A DNA stretch of 64,000 bases from Fimbriimonadia bacterium (lineage in GTDB: Bacteria; Armatimonadota; Fimbriimonadia; Fimbriimonadales; Fimbriimonadaceae): positions 186,001-250,000 of the forward strand of contig JAUIKO010000001.1 of assembly GCA_030430755.1 (NCBI GenBank), written 5' to 3'. Of this stretch, positions 8,206 through 18,448 are shown one piece after another. The notes below the pieces were generated by a model. It saw nothing but the letters and a program-made list of their open reading frames with translations. It was not told where the DNA came from and did no database searches. A program made the position numbers and the translations under genes. How positions within the stretch are numbered: the stretch's first letter is position 1; every line of letters begins with the position of its first letter.

Positions 8206-10617
8206 GTGAAAAATAGGTTTATTCTCTCTCTAATATGTTTTATTGGATTTCACTGGATCTGTTGCTTGGTGGATTTAACTAGTATTATTCAGGACTCAGA
8301 AGCAGTATATGACGATATTCATCATAAACATAAAAAAGAGTATCTAGAGGATTCTATAACTGAAAATTCGATTTTAAACACTGGAATAGAGAAAGATATT
8401 ACAGAAGTGATGGAAAAGTTTTGGAATAAGCCAGACACGGCTATTGTTAGAAATATTTCAAACTTCGAAAATAGTAATGGCATTATCAAAGCTGAAGGTG
8501 ATATAAGATTTAGGTACCAAGGTTATGATGTTACTGCTAAATACTTAGAATATGATACTCAGAAAAAGAAAATTCTTTTATCAGGAGATGTGATGTTTAT
8601 TAGTGAAGATGCAAGCATCTTCGCATCGAACATAGAATATTTTTCCGAGACAAAGTCATATAGAATATATAACACAGATAATATTTTAGGGCCAGAAGTG
8701 TTAGGGCACGGAGTTTCTGGAAATTGGTATTTAAAGTCCCCTAGAGGAAGTGGAAAGCGAAGTTCACATGAGTTTAATTCATGTAGTATTACAAGCTGTG
8801 GTATCGAAAATCCTCATTATGAAATTAAGGCTGACTATATGCGCATTAAGCCTGGAGAGCGCATTATTTTAAAGAATGCTGATTTTTACTTAGGCAGTAA
8901 ACTTCTGTTTACTATTCCAAGCTTAAATATTCCTTTAGATAATGATCAAGATTATAAAATGCCTACATTCGGTTATAGTGACAGTTTGGGATATTATTTT
9001 AAATCGAGATGGGGCATTGAAATTGGAAAAGATGTGGACCTAGACATCATTGTTAGATATTATTCTTATCTTAAAGATGTTCAGAAGAGTGGAAATGGAT
9101 TTGGTGGAAAGCTGAAATATAAGAGAGGATTATTTGAAGGATCTCAATATTTTTATCAGTTACCTTCTAAATACTTTTATCATTATGAAGGAGTCCACAC
9201 TCATAATATACATGGAGGAGTGTTAAAGCTAGCAAGTCTGTTCCGTACAAGGAGGAGTGAATTTGGGTCTTCATATTTGCCAACAACATTTTATAGTGTT
9301 GAATATTATAAGGCAGGTGCTTTATCTAAAAATGGTTTAAGTGCTGAGCAATATAAATATCATTATCCTGATAAAAATATAGAACAGATAGAATATGAAT
9401 TTAATCATTCTGCTAGAAACACCAAAGGAGTTCGCCTGTCAAATGCTCTAGATGTCAAGTACAAGCTAGAGTCAGATAGTTCATATATAAGTAAAAGTGA
9501 TTACAATGATTTTCGTTCACAAATCTATTTAGATTGGAAGACTAAGTATGACCATGATTTTTTTAATGTTGCTACATACTATCGAAGAAAGTTTTATTTA
9601 CATGAATACAATGTAAATGATATACGATTACCAGATAAGAGTGACTTGATTCCAGAGTTGAAATTATCGACTTCTTTCAAAAAGTTATTTCATAATACAG
9701 ATTTTAAGTTTTATGAAACGTTACCTCTTGATGTAGATATAAAAACATTTAGTGCATTTTCTGATAGAATTTATGACAATAGTACAAAAGAAGAAGAGAA
9801 AAGATATTTTAAATATTTAAACGCTAAGTCCTTATCTCTTAAAAGCAGTAAAGATATTCACAGATCTTATATTGATTTTGGATGGAAAAATGTTTTTAAC
9901 CAATCCTTCTTTGAAGGAGATACTTCCCATTATGATGTTAGTTTTAAACCTTATATTCAATATCATTTAAATTCCTTACTCTATTTTAAGAACACTTTGG
10001 TGTATAACCATTATGATGGTTACACACCTTTTGATATATATCACTTTTCTAAAGAAAAACATTTATCATTTCTACTTAGTTTAAAATCGAAGCAATTATT
10101 AGATTTTTCTCTATCTACTCGATACAATCTAAGAGAAGATAGACCAAAGGTGAAAAAATATCCATGGTCACCATTGGTATGCTCATTAAATTTAACTCCA
10201 TGGCAAGATTTTAAAATAAATCTTTCCAGTAGGTACTTGTTTAAGTCTTTAGCATGGTCAGATATTTATTTAGACATGGTTGGTACTTTATTTGGCTGTG
10301 ATATGAAATGGGAAAATTATTTTACGGATCATATCAGTTCTCATGAAAGAAAAAAAACATTAAAACGGAGTCGATTAGCCTTGAAAGGTTTAGAAATTGG
10401 TCCCATATTAGCAACTGTCTGTATGGAATATAATGGATTTGAAAAAACTTTTAGAGATTTTAGTTGGGTGTTAACATATAATTTGCACTGCGCAGAATTG
10501 AGTTTGGTTAAAAAAAGGTTGAGCGGGAGTCCTGTAGGAGAATATTCCTATGGCTTATTTTTTAATCTAAAGTCGTATCCTGAGGAGCTAGGAAAGTTTT
10601 TTAGAAAAACAGAATAA
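8206..10617 (+). CDS. lptD: LPS-assembly protein LptD (outer-membrane translocon)
   Basis: Outer-membrane barrel that inserts LPS in the outer leaflet. It begins with GTG, one base after the upstream permease stop codon (tagtGTG). The 803 residues have an N-terminal hydrophobic segment (residues 5-22) and a periplasmic OstA-like domain at about 85-230 (GIIKAEGDIRFRYQGYDVTA, KKKILLSGDV). Cys193 and Cys198 (NSCSITSCG) precede ENPHYEIKADYMRIKPG and DFYLGSKLLFTIPSLNIPL, typical of LptD. The rest is a long Tyr- and Phe-rich alternating sequence consistent with a large beta barrel. The barrel half is too divergent to judge by eye; the assignment rests on the N-terminal half and the gene pair. Confidence 0.85.
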   Translation: MKNRFILSLICFIGFHWICCLVDLTSIIQDSEAVYDDIHHKHKKEYLEDSITENSILNTGIEKDITEVMEKFWNKPDTAIVRNISNFENSNGIIKAEGDIRFRYQGYDVTAKYLEYDTQKKKILLSGDVMFISEDASIFASNIEYFSETKSYRIYNTDNILGPEVLGHGVSGNWYLKSPRGSGKRSSHEFNSCSITSCGIENPHYEIKADYMRIKPGERIILKNADFYLGSKLLFTIPSLNIPLDNDQDYKMPTFGYSDSLGYYFKSRWGIEIGKDVDLDIIVRYYSYLKDVQKSGNGFGGKLKYKRGLFEGSQYFYQLPSKYFYHYEGVHTHNIHGGVLKLASLFRTRRSEFGSSYLPTTFYSVEYYKAGALSKNGLSAEQYKYHYPDKNIEQIEYEFNHSARNTKGVRLSNALDVKYKLESDSSYISKSDYNDFRSQIYLDWKTKYDHDFFNVATYYRRKFYLHEYNVNDIRLPDKSDLIPELKLSTSFKKLFHNTDFKFYETLPLDVDIKTFSAFSDRIYDNSTKEEEKRYFKYLNAKSLSLKSSKDIHRSYIDFGWKNVFNQSFFEGDTSHYDVSFKPYIQYHLNSLLYFKNTLVYNHYDGYTPFDIYHFSKEKHLSFLLSLKSKQLLDFSLSTRYNLREDRPKVKKYPWSPLVCSLNLTPWQDFKINLSSRYLFKSLAWSDIYLDMVGTLFGCDMKWENYFTDHISSHERKKTLKRSRLALKGLEIGPILATVCMEYNGFEKTFRDFSWVLTYNLHCAELSLVKKRLSGSPVGEYSYGLFFNLKSYPEELGKFFRKTE

Positions 10618-10684
10618 GCTAGAAGAAAATACTATTGTATACATATTTATTTGAAAAACTTGCATAAGTGAGTAAAATAGATAT

Positions 10685-11224
10685 GTGGAGTATGGATGGC
10701 TTGGAACGCGCTTGCAGTTCGTTCCAGTAGAAAGAGAAAAACATTTTGAACTGCAATATCGATGGTTCAATAACCCTGCAGTAACGCAATGGACAGATAT
10801 AGAGGAGTTTCCATTATCTCCTAAAGGTGTTGATACTTATTTAAATAATATCGAGTTATATCATGAAAATCCATCAACAATTCTTTTTGCTGTCGAAAAA
10901 TTAGATGGAACTTTTATAGGTTTATGTGATATTAGAGACATTCACTATAGAAATCAATATGGTGAAATTGGATATATCATTGGAGATACTAATCAGTGGG
11001 GGCAAGGATATGGTAAAGAGATTGTCGGGATGTTAATTAAATATGCTTTTGATATGTTAAATTTAAGAACATTAACAGCTAAAGTGTTATCTCCCAATTT
11101 AGCTTCTATGAAGATATTAGAAAAGCATGGGTTTTCTAAATGCGGACATATTCCATCATATATATGGAGAAGAGGAGAATACAGAGACGTTTTTTACTAT
11201 TATTTACAAAAGAATAAGGCTTAG
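10685..11224 (+). CDS. GNAT family N-acetyltransferase (RimJ/RimL-like)
   Basis: A 179-residue acetyl-CoA-dependent acetyltransferase. The acetyl-CoA loop is QWGQGYGKE (about residues 102-110) and is followed by YAFDMLNLRTLTAKVLSPNLASMKILEKHGF, the usual RimJ/RimL arrangement, and a final WRRGEYRDVFYYYL. The only early start in frame is GTG at 10685. The substrate (ribosomal protein N-terminus, antibiotic or small amine) cannot be read from sequence. It follows lptD by 67 bp and precedes tRNA-Pro. Confidence 0.85.
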   Translation: MEYGWLGTRLQFVPVEREKHFELQYRWFNNPAVTQWTDIEEFPLSPKGVDTYLNNIELYHENPSTILFAVEKLDGTFIGLCDIRDIHYRNQYGEIGYIIGDTNQWGQGYGKEIVGMLIKYAFDMLNLRTLTAKVLSPNLASMKILEKHGFSKCGHIPSYIWRRGEYRDVFYYYLQKNKA

Positions 11225-11287
11225 ACTCCTATACTCATACTTATAAACTTTTCTGTGTATTTTCAGGTAATATGTATATAGTTATTT

Positions 11288-11364
11288 CGGGGTGTGGCGC
11301 AGTTTGGTAGCGCACCTGCTTTGGGAGCAGGGGGTCGCAGGTTCGAATCCTGTCGCCCCGACCA
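11288..11364 (+). tRNA. tRNA-Pro (anticodon TGG)
   Basis: A 77-nt cloverleaf with encoded CCA. The acceptor CGGGGTG pairs with CGCCCCG. The anticodon stem CCTGC/GCAGG encloses loop TTTGGGA, giving anticodon TGG. The T-arm has GTTCGAATC. It reads proline codons CCA/CCG and probably the others by wobble. Confidence 0.97.
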
Positions 11365-11521
11365 TTATTTTCTAATTTTTTCTAATTCTTTTTATCTAAT
11401 CCAGCAATAATCTACTTATTATTCTACATATCTGATTAACTTATCGATATAAAATACTATAATTATTCAATAGTTATCATCATGTAAATAAAAAAAAGGT
11501 ATAAAAATAGTGGGGTGAGTA

Positions 11522-14500
11522 GTGCATAAGTATTTCATATTGGCGATTATTTTTTTAACTATCGGGAGGCTTAGTATTGGAAGTACCGATGGTGATGCTA
11601 TACTGAAATCCGATATTGAAGAAACGATATCTGTAGAGAAAACAATGGAGATTATCAACGCTTCTAGTTTGGAGTGGGTGAATATATTATCTCACTTGGA
11701 AGCATCTCATCTGGCAAGTGTAGTTTCTAATCTTTTGAGCGAGGAAATTATTTTTTTTGTGGATATTGATACTAAGAAAGAATTTTCAAATTGCTTATGC
11801 CAGAAAGAAATTTGGGAAGGAAAAGTTTTTAAAAATATACCAGACCTTGAAACAATTCAATTAGTAGAACAAAAACTTCATTTTGAACATATTCTAACAG
11901 AAGATAATAGATTTCCTATTCATCGTATAGCCTTGGAAGGTCTTAGAATTTCTAGAGAAAGTTGGAAAGATATTAGAGGATTTATTTCTAGAGTAAAGGT
12001 ATTAGAATTTCATTGCGTTGATCTATCTGAAGAAATTCTGATAGATATTGGTAGGTTTAATCGACTTGAATCATTGATATTTAAAGAAGTGAATATTTTC
12101 CAAGATGACCTATTAGATACACAACAAGAAAGTAGTACACAAGGTTCGGGTGTACATTCGGTAATGGAAGAGGCTAATAAAGATGATCAATGTTACTTAT
12201 CCTTATGTTTTCTTTATCCTCTAAAAGACAAACTAAAGAGACTAGAATTTATTTTAACAGAATTATCCAGTAAGAACTTAGAAATGCTATCTGAATTTAA
12301 TAGTTTAGAGACTCTGAGGTTAGAAAGTATATTTTTTGAAGATTCAGATTGGTTGAAACATTTACCTACAAGCTTATCAGTGTTACAGATGATATTCTTG
12401 GATATTCCCAATATAGACCTTTCGAATCTGATCCATTTAAATCTGCTTAAAAAATTAAATTTAACAGGTTGTCAATTAACAAGTATTAAACCACTGAAAG
12501 ATAAATTCTATCATTTAGAAAGTTTAATATTAACCTCTGCGATTTTAGACACGATAGAACTAAATGATTTAGTATCTCTTTATGCGCTTAATACACTAGA
12601 TCTAAAGTATGTTCGATTAACCGACTGGACTTTTTTAAAAAAAATCCCTGCATCACTAAAGTATATATCTCTTGCTGGCAGTAACGTTAATGCGGATGGA
12701 GTAAAACTTCTTTTAGAAAACGATAATTTAGAGATATGTGATCTATTTGGTGTTCAATTATCTGATTGGCAAGTTCTAGATATGATTCCGCCTCAATTAA
12801 AAGTACTTGTTTTGAATGAGACTAATATTGATTCAAAACGGATAGTAGAAATAAAAAATAAGAAAAAAGATCTTATTATAGAAAATTATAAGGAGTATGA
12901 TTGTGACGATATTTCTATTGGTGGAACAGCTGAGGAACTTAGCAATAGTCGTAGATTATTTTCTTTTTTGGATTTAGATGTAGGTAGTTCAAATTATAGT
13001 GACGCCTATAGTCCTAACTGTTCTTCAGATGTATTTATGTCTGATTTAGGAAGAGGACTAAAAAGAAATGTAAGTGATGAAGCGAATGAAATGGAAGAGA
13101 GTATCGATCTGAAGCATAAAACGAATTTTAAGCGACCGCGGTTAGTTTTTCCGTTAGAAAAAGAGTCTATGAATACTGCAAGCGGTATGATTTCTTCTCA
13201 AAAAGATTTACCTGATCCTGCAAAATCGATAGCAGGGAGACATCATCAAGTTTTTCAAATGGGTAATAATATCCAGAATAATTCTTCAAATATTATAGTT
13301 ATTGATATCGATCAAAATACTTCTTCATTAATTCAAAGAACAGATAAGGAATTTAAGAAATTATTGCAAGAAATAGATATTTCAAATTTGATCGATGTAT
13401 TAGTTTACTTATATGAAAATATTGAAATAAATCTCAATAAAGATTTGTTACTACGGAGGTTTATTCCTGTTATTTCAAATAGAACATTTTGGGAATCAAA
13501 AGTATTTACAGATATAGATTCAATTATAAAAACCTTACATTATAATAAAGTATTTCGTTGTTTCTATAATTTTGAAATTCCGATTTTTCATGTGAAAATA
13601 TTTCTCGATAATACTTTTGTAAGAGATAAAATTAGATTTCAAGAGGAGACCCTGTATAGTGTAGCATCTATACAAAATTTAACTACTCTAAAAATAACAC
13701 TATCTGAATATCATGGTGATTTCCGTTGGGTAACGCATTTAAGTAAAAACGTTACAGAATTGTCCATTCGAATTATAGGCCATACGAGTGCTAAGAAAGA
13801 GAATAGTTCGGCATTTTTGAACTTTGAAAAATTAAGTGAATTAATCTTTCTGGAAAAACTAGAGCTATCTAATGTTATGTTATTAGATTGGAGTTGGTTA
13901 GAAAAATTGGGTGCAAATATCAAGACTTTAATCATTAAACACCCCGAATATACATTATCTTTATTGCCTTATAATTTTGAGAATTTAACTGGACTGTTGA
14001 GATTATATATTTCTGGAATGTCTTTTGATAATGATAATTGGATAGCTACTTTAAATCCCAATATTAAACAGTTTGTTTATAGTAGTGTTTGTAAAAATAG
14101 AGATCTGAGAAAAAATAAACTGTTTGAACTTAGTAATATTAGCCGCTTTAAAAACTTAGAATTATTAACATTATCTAATATATTAATTGATTCATATGAT
14201 CATATGAATCAATTACCTATGTCATTAAAAGCAATTTATCTTGAAAATGTGTATATCCCATTTGCATTTAATTTAGATTTATCTAATTTTGAAAACTTGC
14301 TTGAATTTAAATTGGAAGGGCATTATCCAGACAGTTGGGAATGGGTGCAAAATTTACCACCATGTTTTAATAAACTGTACCTCGGAAAATTTCACCCTAT
14401 GATTGAAAGCTGTATTTACTATAGGTCTAAACTATTTGATAAAAGAGAAATAGTATGTGAGTATTTAGAAGATGATAAAGTTCATCATAATAAAAATAGT

Positions 14501-15913
14501 GACATTCTTGATGACAATATATTAATGGAATCTGATAAAAAGAAGCAAGCTTATTTATTTATTGAAAATTGTAATTTACATCAACTTATTAGGAAGATTG
14601 GGTGCTATATCAAAATGGTAGATAGGGAGATGTATTCTGTCTTGTTAAAAAATGTTTTTCAATTGTTAGAAGATCCAAAAACTTGGACCGATAAATTAGT
14701 TGTTTTTGATTTTCATGGAGAATATAGACAAGTCAGTCATTTAATGGATATGGTTGATCTATTAAAAAAATCTGAAGTACTTGAAAAAGATTACTGCTTA
14801 GGTATATCTAACATAGATTTCCAAATATATAAACGTGATTACAATAAAGATGATTTATCAGAATATTATTCTATTCTTTTAAAACTAAAAAACTTAAAAG
14901 AAATTAATATTGTTTGCGATCCTACTGCATTTCAAGATGTACAGAACCTTGGTATAATTCGTGAAGTTTCATATTTTATACAAAATTTACCAAAATCAGT
15001 TACAGTGTTAAACATGTTTGGAGAATTAGGAGATGTTACTGATGAAGAATATTTTCCAGGTCTTAAAGTACTTAACGCCTTTCTTGGGATTAATCATTTA
15101 ACTAAAATTAATCTTTCGGAAATAAAACTGTTTCCAATGCCCCATGTATTACTTGAGATGACTACAAACGTTGAAAAACTAGATATTTCTAAGGCATTAA
15201 TAAGTAAAGATCTTATATCAAAACTAACAAAACTGTATAGGCTTAAACATCTTGTTTTGAACAGTTCTAGATGTTCTGATTGGTTGCCTTTTATAAGTTT
15301 TAAAAACAATTTAGAAAAACTTGATCTAAGTTATACAAATATTAATAGTACTTTTATAAGTCATTTACATGAGTTTACTAAACTTCAATGTTTATCTTTA
15401 AGAGGTGTTCAATTAAGAGATTGGGAAAAATTATTTCATGTTCCATTATCGTTGAATGAAATTAATTTAGAATCTTCGAATATTGATCCAGAAATTTTGA
15501 AAACGATTGCAATGAAGTATCCTAAGTTGAATATTATTTATGATTATTCTAACAATGTTATTTCAATAGATGGAGCTGACAATAGAATTATTTTTGATAT
15601 CTTTGTTGGATTTAATAGCAATAGTGAGACTCAGTCTATCATCAAAAACATTGATATAAATGCTATAAAAGAATTTCTTGGAAAACAGAGTCTTCCTAAT
15701 TTAATTGATTTTTTAGAAAATATTCTACGCGATGAGAGTAGGTTAATAGATTCTGATATTGAAAAAAGAATTATTTTTATATTATTGACTTTAAAGGAAG
15801 TTTGGGAAGCGAAAAACATAGAGGATAGTCACGTGAAAGACAAACTTAAAAGTCTTGAGAATATGATAAAAGATAAATATCATTTAGATAAGAATTATAG
15901 ATTTGCATGTTAG
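11522..15913 (+). CDS. Giant secreted leucine-rich-repeat protein with a repeated helical module
   Basis: 1463 residues from a GTG start (GTGCATAAG) preceded by GGGGTGAG. Residues 1-21 look like a signal peptide (MHKYFILAIIFLTIGRLSIGS). The body alternates two kinds of sequence. Irregular LRRs follow patterns such as DWxxLxxLPxSLxxLxL and LxNLxxLxLxGxxL. A helical module of about 80 residues recurs near residues 36-118, 608-680, 1005-1090 and 1369-1460, each time with a W-x-x-K signature (WEGK, WESK, WTDK, WEAK; Trp98, 657, 1055, 1428). A low-complexity linker at about 490-600 has a basic patch NFKRPR. No catalytic domain is visible. It is probably a surface or host-directed binding protein; the smaller LRR protein at 58.4 kb looks related. 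Confidence 0.8.
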   Translation: MHKYFILAIIFLTIGRLSIGSTDGDAILKSDIEETISVEKTMEIINASSLEWVNILSHLEASHLASVVSNLLSEEIIFFVDIDTKKEFSNCLCQKEIWEGKVFKNIPDLETIQLVEQKLHFEHILTEDNRFPIHRIALEGLRISRESWKDIRGFISRVKVLEFHCVDLSEEILIDIGRFNRLESLIFKEVNIFQDDLLDTQQESSTQGSGVHSVMEEANKDDQCYLSLCFLYPLKDKLKRLEFILTELSSKNLEMLSEFNSLETLRLESIFFEDSDWLKHLPTSLSVLQMIFLDIPNIDLSNLIHLNLLKKLNLTGCQLTSIKPLKDKFYHLESLILTSAILDTIELNDLVSLYALNTLDLKYVRLTDWTFLKKIPASLKYISLAGSNVNADGVKLLLENDNLEICDLFGVQLSDWQVLDMIPPQLKVLVLNETNIDSKRIVEIKNKKKDLIIENYKEYDCDDISIGGTAEELSNSRRLFSFLDLDVGSSNYSDAYSPNCSSDVFMSDLGRGLKRNVSDEANEMEESIDLKHKTNFKRPRLVFPLEKESMNTASGMISSQKDLPDPAKSIAGRHHQVFQMGNNIQNNSSNIIVIDIDQNTSSLIQRTDKEFKKLLQEIDISNLIDVLVYLYENIEINLNKDLLLRRFIPVISNRTFWESKVFTDIDSIIKTLHYNKVFRCFYNFEIPIFHVKIFLDNTFVRDKIRFQEETLYSVASIQNLTTLKITLSEYHGDFRWVTHLSKNVTELSIRIIGHTSAKKENSSAFLNFEKLSELIFLEKLELSNVMLLDWSWLEKLGANIKTLIIKHPEYTLSLLPYNFENLTGLLRLYISGMSFDNDNWIATLNPNIKQFVYSSVCKNRDLRKNKLFELSNISRFKNLELLTLSNILIDSYDHMNQLPMSLKAIYLENVYIPFAFNLDLSNFENLLEFKLEGHYPDSWEWVQNLPPCFNKLYLGKFHPMIESCIYYRSKLFDKREIVCEYLEDDKVHHNKNSDILDDNILMESDKKKQAYLFIENCNLHQLIRKIGCYIKMVDREMYSVLLKNVFQLLEDPKTWTDKLVVFDFHGEYRQVSHLMDMVDLLKKSEVLEKDYCLGISNIDFQIYKRDYNKDDLSEYYSILLKLKNLKEINIVCDPTAFQDVQNLGIIREVSYFIQNLPKSVTVLNMFGELGDVTDEEYFPGLKVLNAFLGINHLTKINLSEIKLFPMPHVLLEMTTNVEKLDISKALISKDLISKLTKLYRLKHLVLNSSRCSDWLPFISFKNNLEKLDLSYTNINSTFISHLHEFTKLQCLSLRGVQLRDWEKLFHVPLSLNEINLESSNIDPEILKTIAMKYPKLNIIYDYSNNVISIDGADNRIIFDIFVGFNSNSETQSIIKNIDINAIKEFLGKQSLPNLIDFLENILRDESRLIDSDIEKRIIFILLTLKEVWEAKNIEDSHVKDKLKSLENMIKDKYHLDKNYRFAC

Positions 15914-15940
15914 ATGGAATAATTTTAAGTCATGATAATT

Positions 15941-16411
15941 TTAATTATTTGTAATATGAGAGGAAAGTTTTAGTATTGTATTCCACTCGTCAGTAGTTAC
16001 TGGTGTAATACTCAATCGCTGACCTTTTCTATTGACTTGCATGTCTTTAAGATTGTCTATAGATTTTAAATATTTAAGAGAGAGTATTTGTTGAAATGTT
16101 GAGACATGTTTCACATCTACTACTAGCCATTTTGGATGATCTAAACTAGATTTATTATCGTAATATTCACTATCTTCTTGAAATTGTGTAGGATCAGGAT
16201 ATGCTTCAGATACTATTTGCATGATTCCAGATATTCCTGAAGGATTTGCATTCGAGTGATAAAAAAATGCTTGATCTCCTATTTTCATTTGATCTCTCAT
16301 GAAATTTCTTACTTGGTAATTTCTGCAACCTTCCCACATGGCTGCCTGATCTTTTTCTAAATCATGGATACTATATACTTCGGGTTCTGATTTCATTAAC
16401 CAATAATTCAT
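15941..16411 (-). CDS. EVE domain protein
   Basis: A 156-residue protein that is essentially one EVE domain. The family opening MNYWLMKSEPEVYSIHDL is followed by WEGCRNYQVRNFMR, MKIGDQAFFYHSN and HPKWLVVDVKHV. EVE domains belong to the PUA superfamily and are thought to bind modified bases in RNA or DNA. Stand-alone forms such as this are widespread and their cellular role is poorly defined. It is convergent with the LRR gene (27 bp gap) and lies 26 bp downstream of the SulP gene on the same strand, so it may share that transcript. Confidence 0.9.
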   Translation of the reverse strand: MNYWLMKSEPEVYSIHDLEKDQAAMWEGCRNYQVRNFMRDQMKIGDQAFFYHSNANPSGISGIMQIVSEAYPDPTQFQEDSEYYDNKSSLDHPKWLVVDVKHVSTFQQILSLKYLKSIDNLKDMQVNRKGQRLSITPVTTDEWNTILKLSSHITNN

Positions 16412-16437
16412 ATAATTCAGTTACTCATTTCTATTTT

Positions 16438-18267
16438 TTAGACGATAATCTCTCCACCAATGTATGTTTTAGAAAGTTCTTTGTCATCATACTCTGAAAG
16501 AATTTCTTTAGCCCTATCAAGAGCTTCTTCAACAGAATGTGTAAAGTTATTTTTGCCAATTTTCTTAATGAATCCTGTTTTTTTGAATAACTTATACGGT
16601 TCTGTTCGAGCGCTACATAATATAAGATGCTTATTCACCGTTTTTAATTCATCAAGAAAGTCTTCTAACGCAAGGAGTCCAGTAGAATCGATAGCGGTCA
16701 TATGTCTTAATCTAATAATAATGACTGGGTGTTTGTGATTAATCTTTTTAGGTAGATTTTCGATTATATCTGCTGTTCCAAATAGCATAGGTCCATGAAT
16801 GCTAAAAATACTAGTGCCCTTTGGGATTTCTTTGGTATGTAGAATGTGTGGCAAGCTATCAGCAAGGTGATTTCCAGTATCAACTGTGATGGATGTTGTA
16901 GAAGATGCTTTCTGGATATAGAGAGCTGCAGCTACGAGTACACCTGCTCCTAAAGCAGTATCTAGACCAGAGAAGACCGCTAGAGAAATTGTCGTAAGCC
17001 AGACCATAATATCAGATTTGTTTGTTTTTAATATTTTAGGAATATCTTTCCAGGCTCCAATCGAATATCCGATGTAGATCATAATACCTGCTAAAACACA
17101 TAATGGAATATTATTTGCTAATGGGGCTGCAAAGAGAAGTATGGTTAAAATCACTAAAGACTGAAAGACTCCTGCCATCGGGGATTTCCCACCACTTGTT
17201 ACATTGTTAGCAGTTCTTCCTATAGATCCAGTTGCTGGCATTCCACCAAAAAAGGCAGCGCCAATGTTTGCCATTCCCTGAGAAACGAGTTCCATATTTG
17301 GATTGTGTGTGTCTTTACCTAATTTATCACCAACAACTGCTGCTACAAGAGATTTGAGAATAACAAGCATGGCTATAGAAATGGATGTCCCTAACGTTGG
17401 AGCAATTAAAGCAAAATCAAAGTGTGCATTAAAGAGAGTTGGAAGTCCAAGTGGAATACCACCTTCATATTTTTGTCCGATTGTTCTAACTGGTAGTTCT
17501 AAGAAATATGCTAGTAAAGATGCGGATAAGGCAACTAAAACACCTAAAGGCAATTTTTTGAGAGGTTTTTTTAGAACAAACATTGCCAGGGTACAGCTGA
17601 GGGCTAGAAATAGAGTGGGATATGAAATGGTATCGATATAAGAAAAAATCGCAGTTAGTTTTCCAGGCAAGTGCCCTGGTACTTTTCCGGGTATTTGTAA
17701 ACCTAAACTTGGAATAATCTCATTGATAATTAAATTTAATCCTATCCCGTTTGTTATTCCTAGAACAATAGGTCTAGGAATGAAATGCACTATTTTGCCT
17801 AGTCCTGATAGACCTAGTCCTACAAGAATAAGTCCGGCCATGATGACACCAGTAAAGAGTCCATTAGGGCCATAGTTTGATAATAGAGCTGCAACAAATA
17901 AATGAAATCCTGCTGTAGGGTTCGTTATTTGAAATCTTGATCCAGTTAGGACAGCCCCGATAAACCCCGATACTACTGAGCAGTAGAGACCTACTTCTGG
18001 TCTAAGACCTGCGGAGATAGCATATCCCATTGTTAGGGGGAGGGAAGTTGATGCAATAATTAATGCAGAACCTAAATCGGCAAAAGCCATTGAGAGATTA
18101 TACTGGGGGAGATACTGAAAAAGTTTAGGTATATATTGTGACCAGTCAATTTTAAACTCTGTGTGGAATCTTCCTTTAGATTTATCTAAATCGATAATAT
18201 CCTTTTCTATGATATGGGCGTTTTTTTTAAAACCACTGCTTGAATTTGATCGATCTATTTTAGGCAT
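16438..18267 (-). CDS. SulP family anion transporter with STAS domain
   Basis: A 609-residue inner-membrane transporter. SulP proteins move sulfate, bicarbonate or carboxylates. The membrane domain (about residues 60-450) carries the family signature SLPLTMGYAISAGLRPEVGLY and NPTAG, followed by ten or more hydrophobic helices. The STAS domain is C-terminal (about 490-590), with HMTAIDSTGLLALEDF around the usual regulatory Asp-Ser-Thr site. The substrate is not predictable; no sulfate-assimilation genes are seen in the window. Downstream on the same strand is the EVE gene. Confidence 0.92.
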   Translation of the reverse strand: MPKIDRSNSSSGFKKNAHIIEKDIIDLDKSKGRFHTEFKIDWSQYIPKLFQYLPQYNLSMAFADLGSALIIASTSLPLTMGYAISAGLRPEVGLYCSVVSGFIGAVLTGSRFQITNPTAGFHLFVAALLSNYGPNGLFTGVIMAGLILVGLGLSGLGKIVHFIPRPIVLGITNGIGLNLIINEIIPSLGLQIPGKVPGHLPGKLTAIFSYIDTISYPTLFLALSCTLAMFVLKKPLKKLPLGVLVALSASLLAYFLELPVRTIGQKYEGGIPLGLPTLFNAHFDFALIAPTLGTSISIAMLVILKSLVAAVVGDKLGKDTHNPNMELVSQGMANIGAAFFGGMPATGSIGRTANNVTSGGKSPMAGVFQSLVILTILLFAAPLANNIPLCVLAGIMIYIGYSIGAWKDIPKILKTNKSDIMVWLTTISLAVFSGLDTALGAGVLVAAALYIQKASSTTSITVDTGNHLADSLPHILHTKEIPKGTSIFSIHGPMLFGTADIIENLPKKINHKHPVIIIRLRHMTAIDSTGLLALEDFLDELKTVNKHLILCSARTEPYKLFKKTGFIKKIGKNNFTHSVEEALDRAKEILSEYDDKELSKTYIGGEIIV

Positions 18268-18399
18268 ATCTTATTCATCACCATTTTAATGAGTATGGAT
18301 GGAAATTGTTTTTAATATATTTACTTTAGCAGAATAATGGTTACAATGTCTAGAAATAATTCATATTTCAAAAAGCTAGAATAAGAAGCGGAATACAGC

Positions 18400-18429
18400 A
18401 GATTTGAGTGCAAAATTACACTCAAATCT
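18400..18429 (-). terminator. Hairpin downstream of the aminopeptidase C gene
   Basis: Inverted repeat with 11-bp perfect arms (18400-18410 and 18419-18429, arm AGATTTGAGTG) and an 8-base loop. It starts about 20 bases past the pepC-type stop codon on the minus strand. The following T-run is poor, so termination may be partial. Confidence 0.45.
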
Positions 18430-18448
18430 TTCAGTTTATGTATAAGTT

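Noticed and set aside
17303-17641. Plus-strand 112-residue frame within the SulP gene
   Set aside because: It lies antisense to conserved membrane helices and has no start signal.
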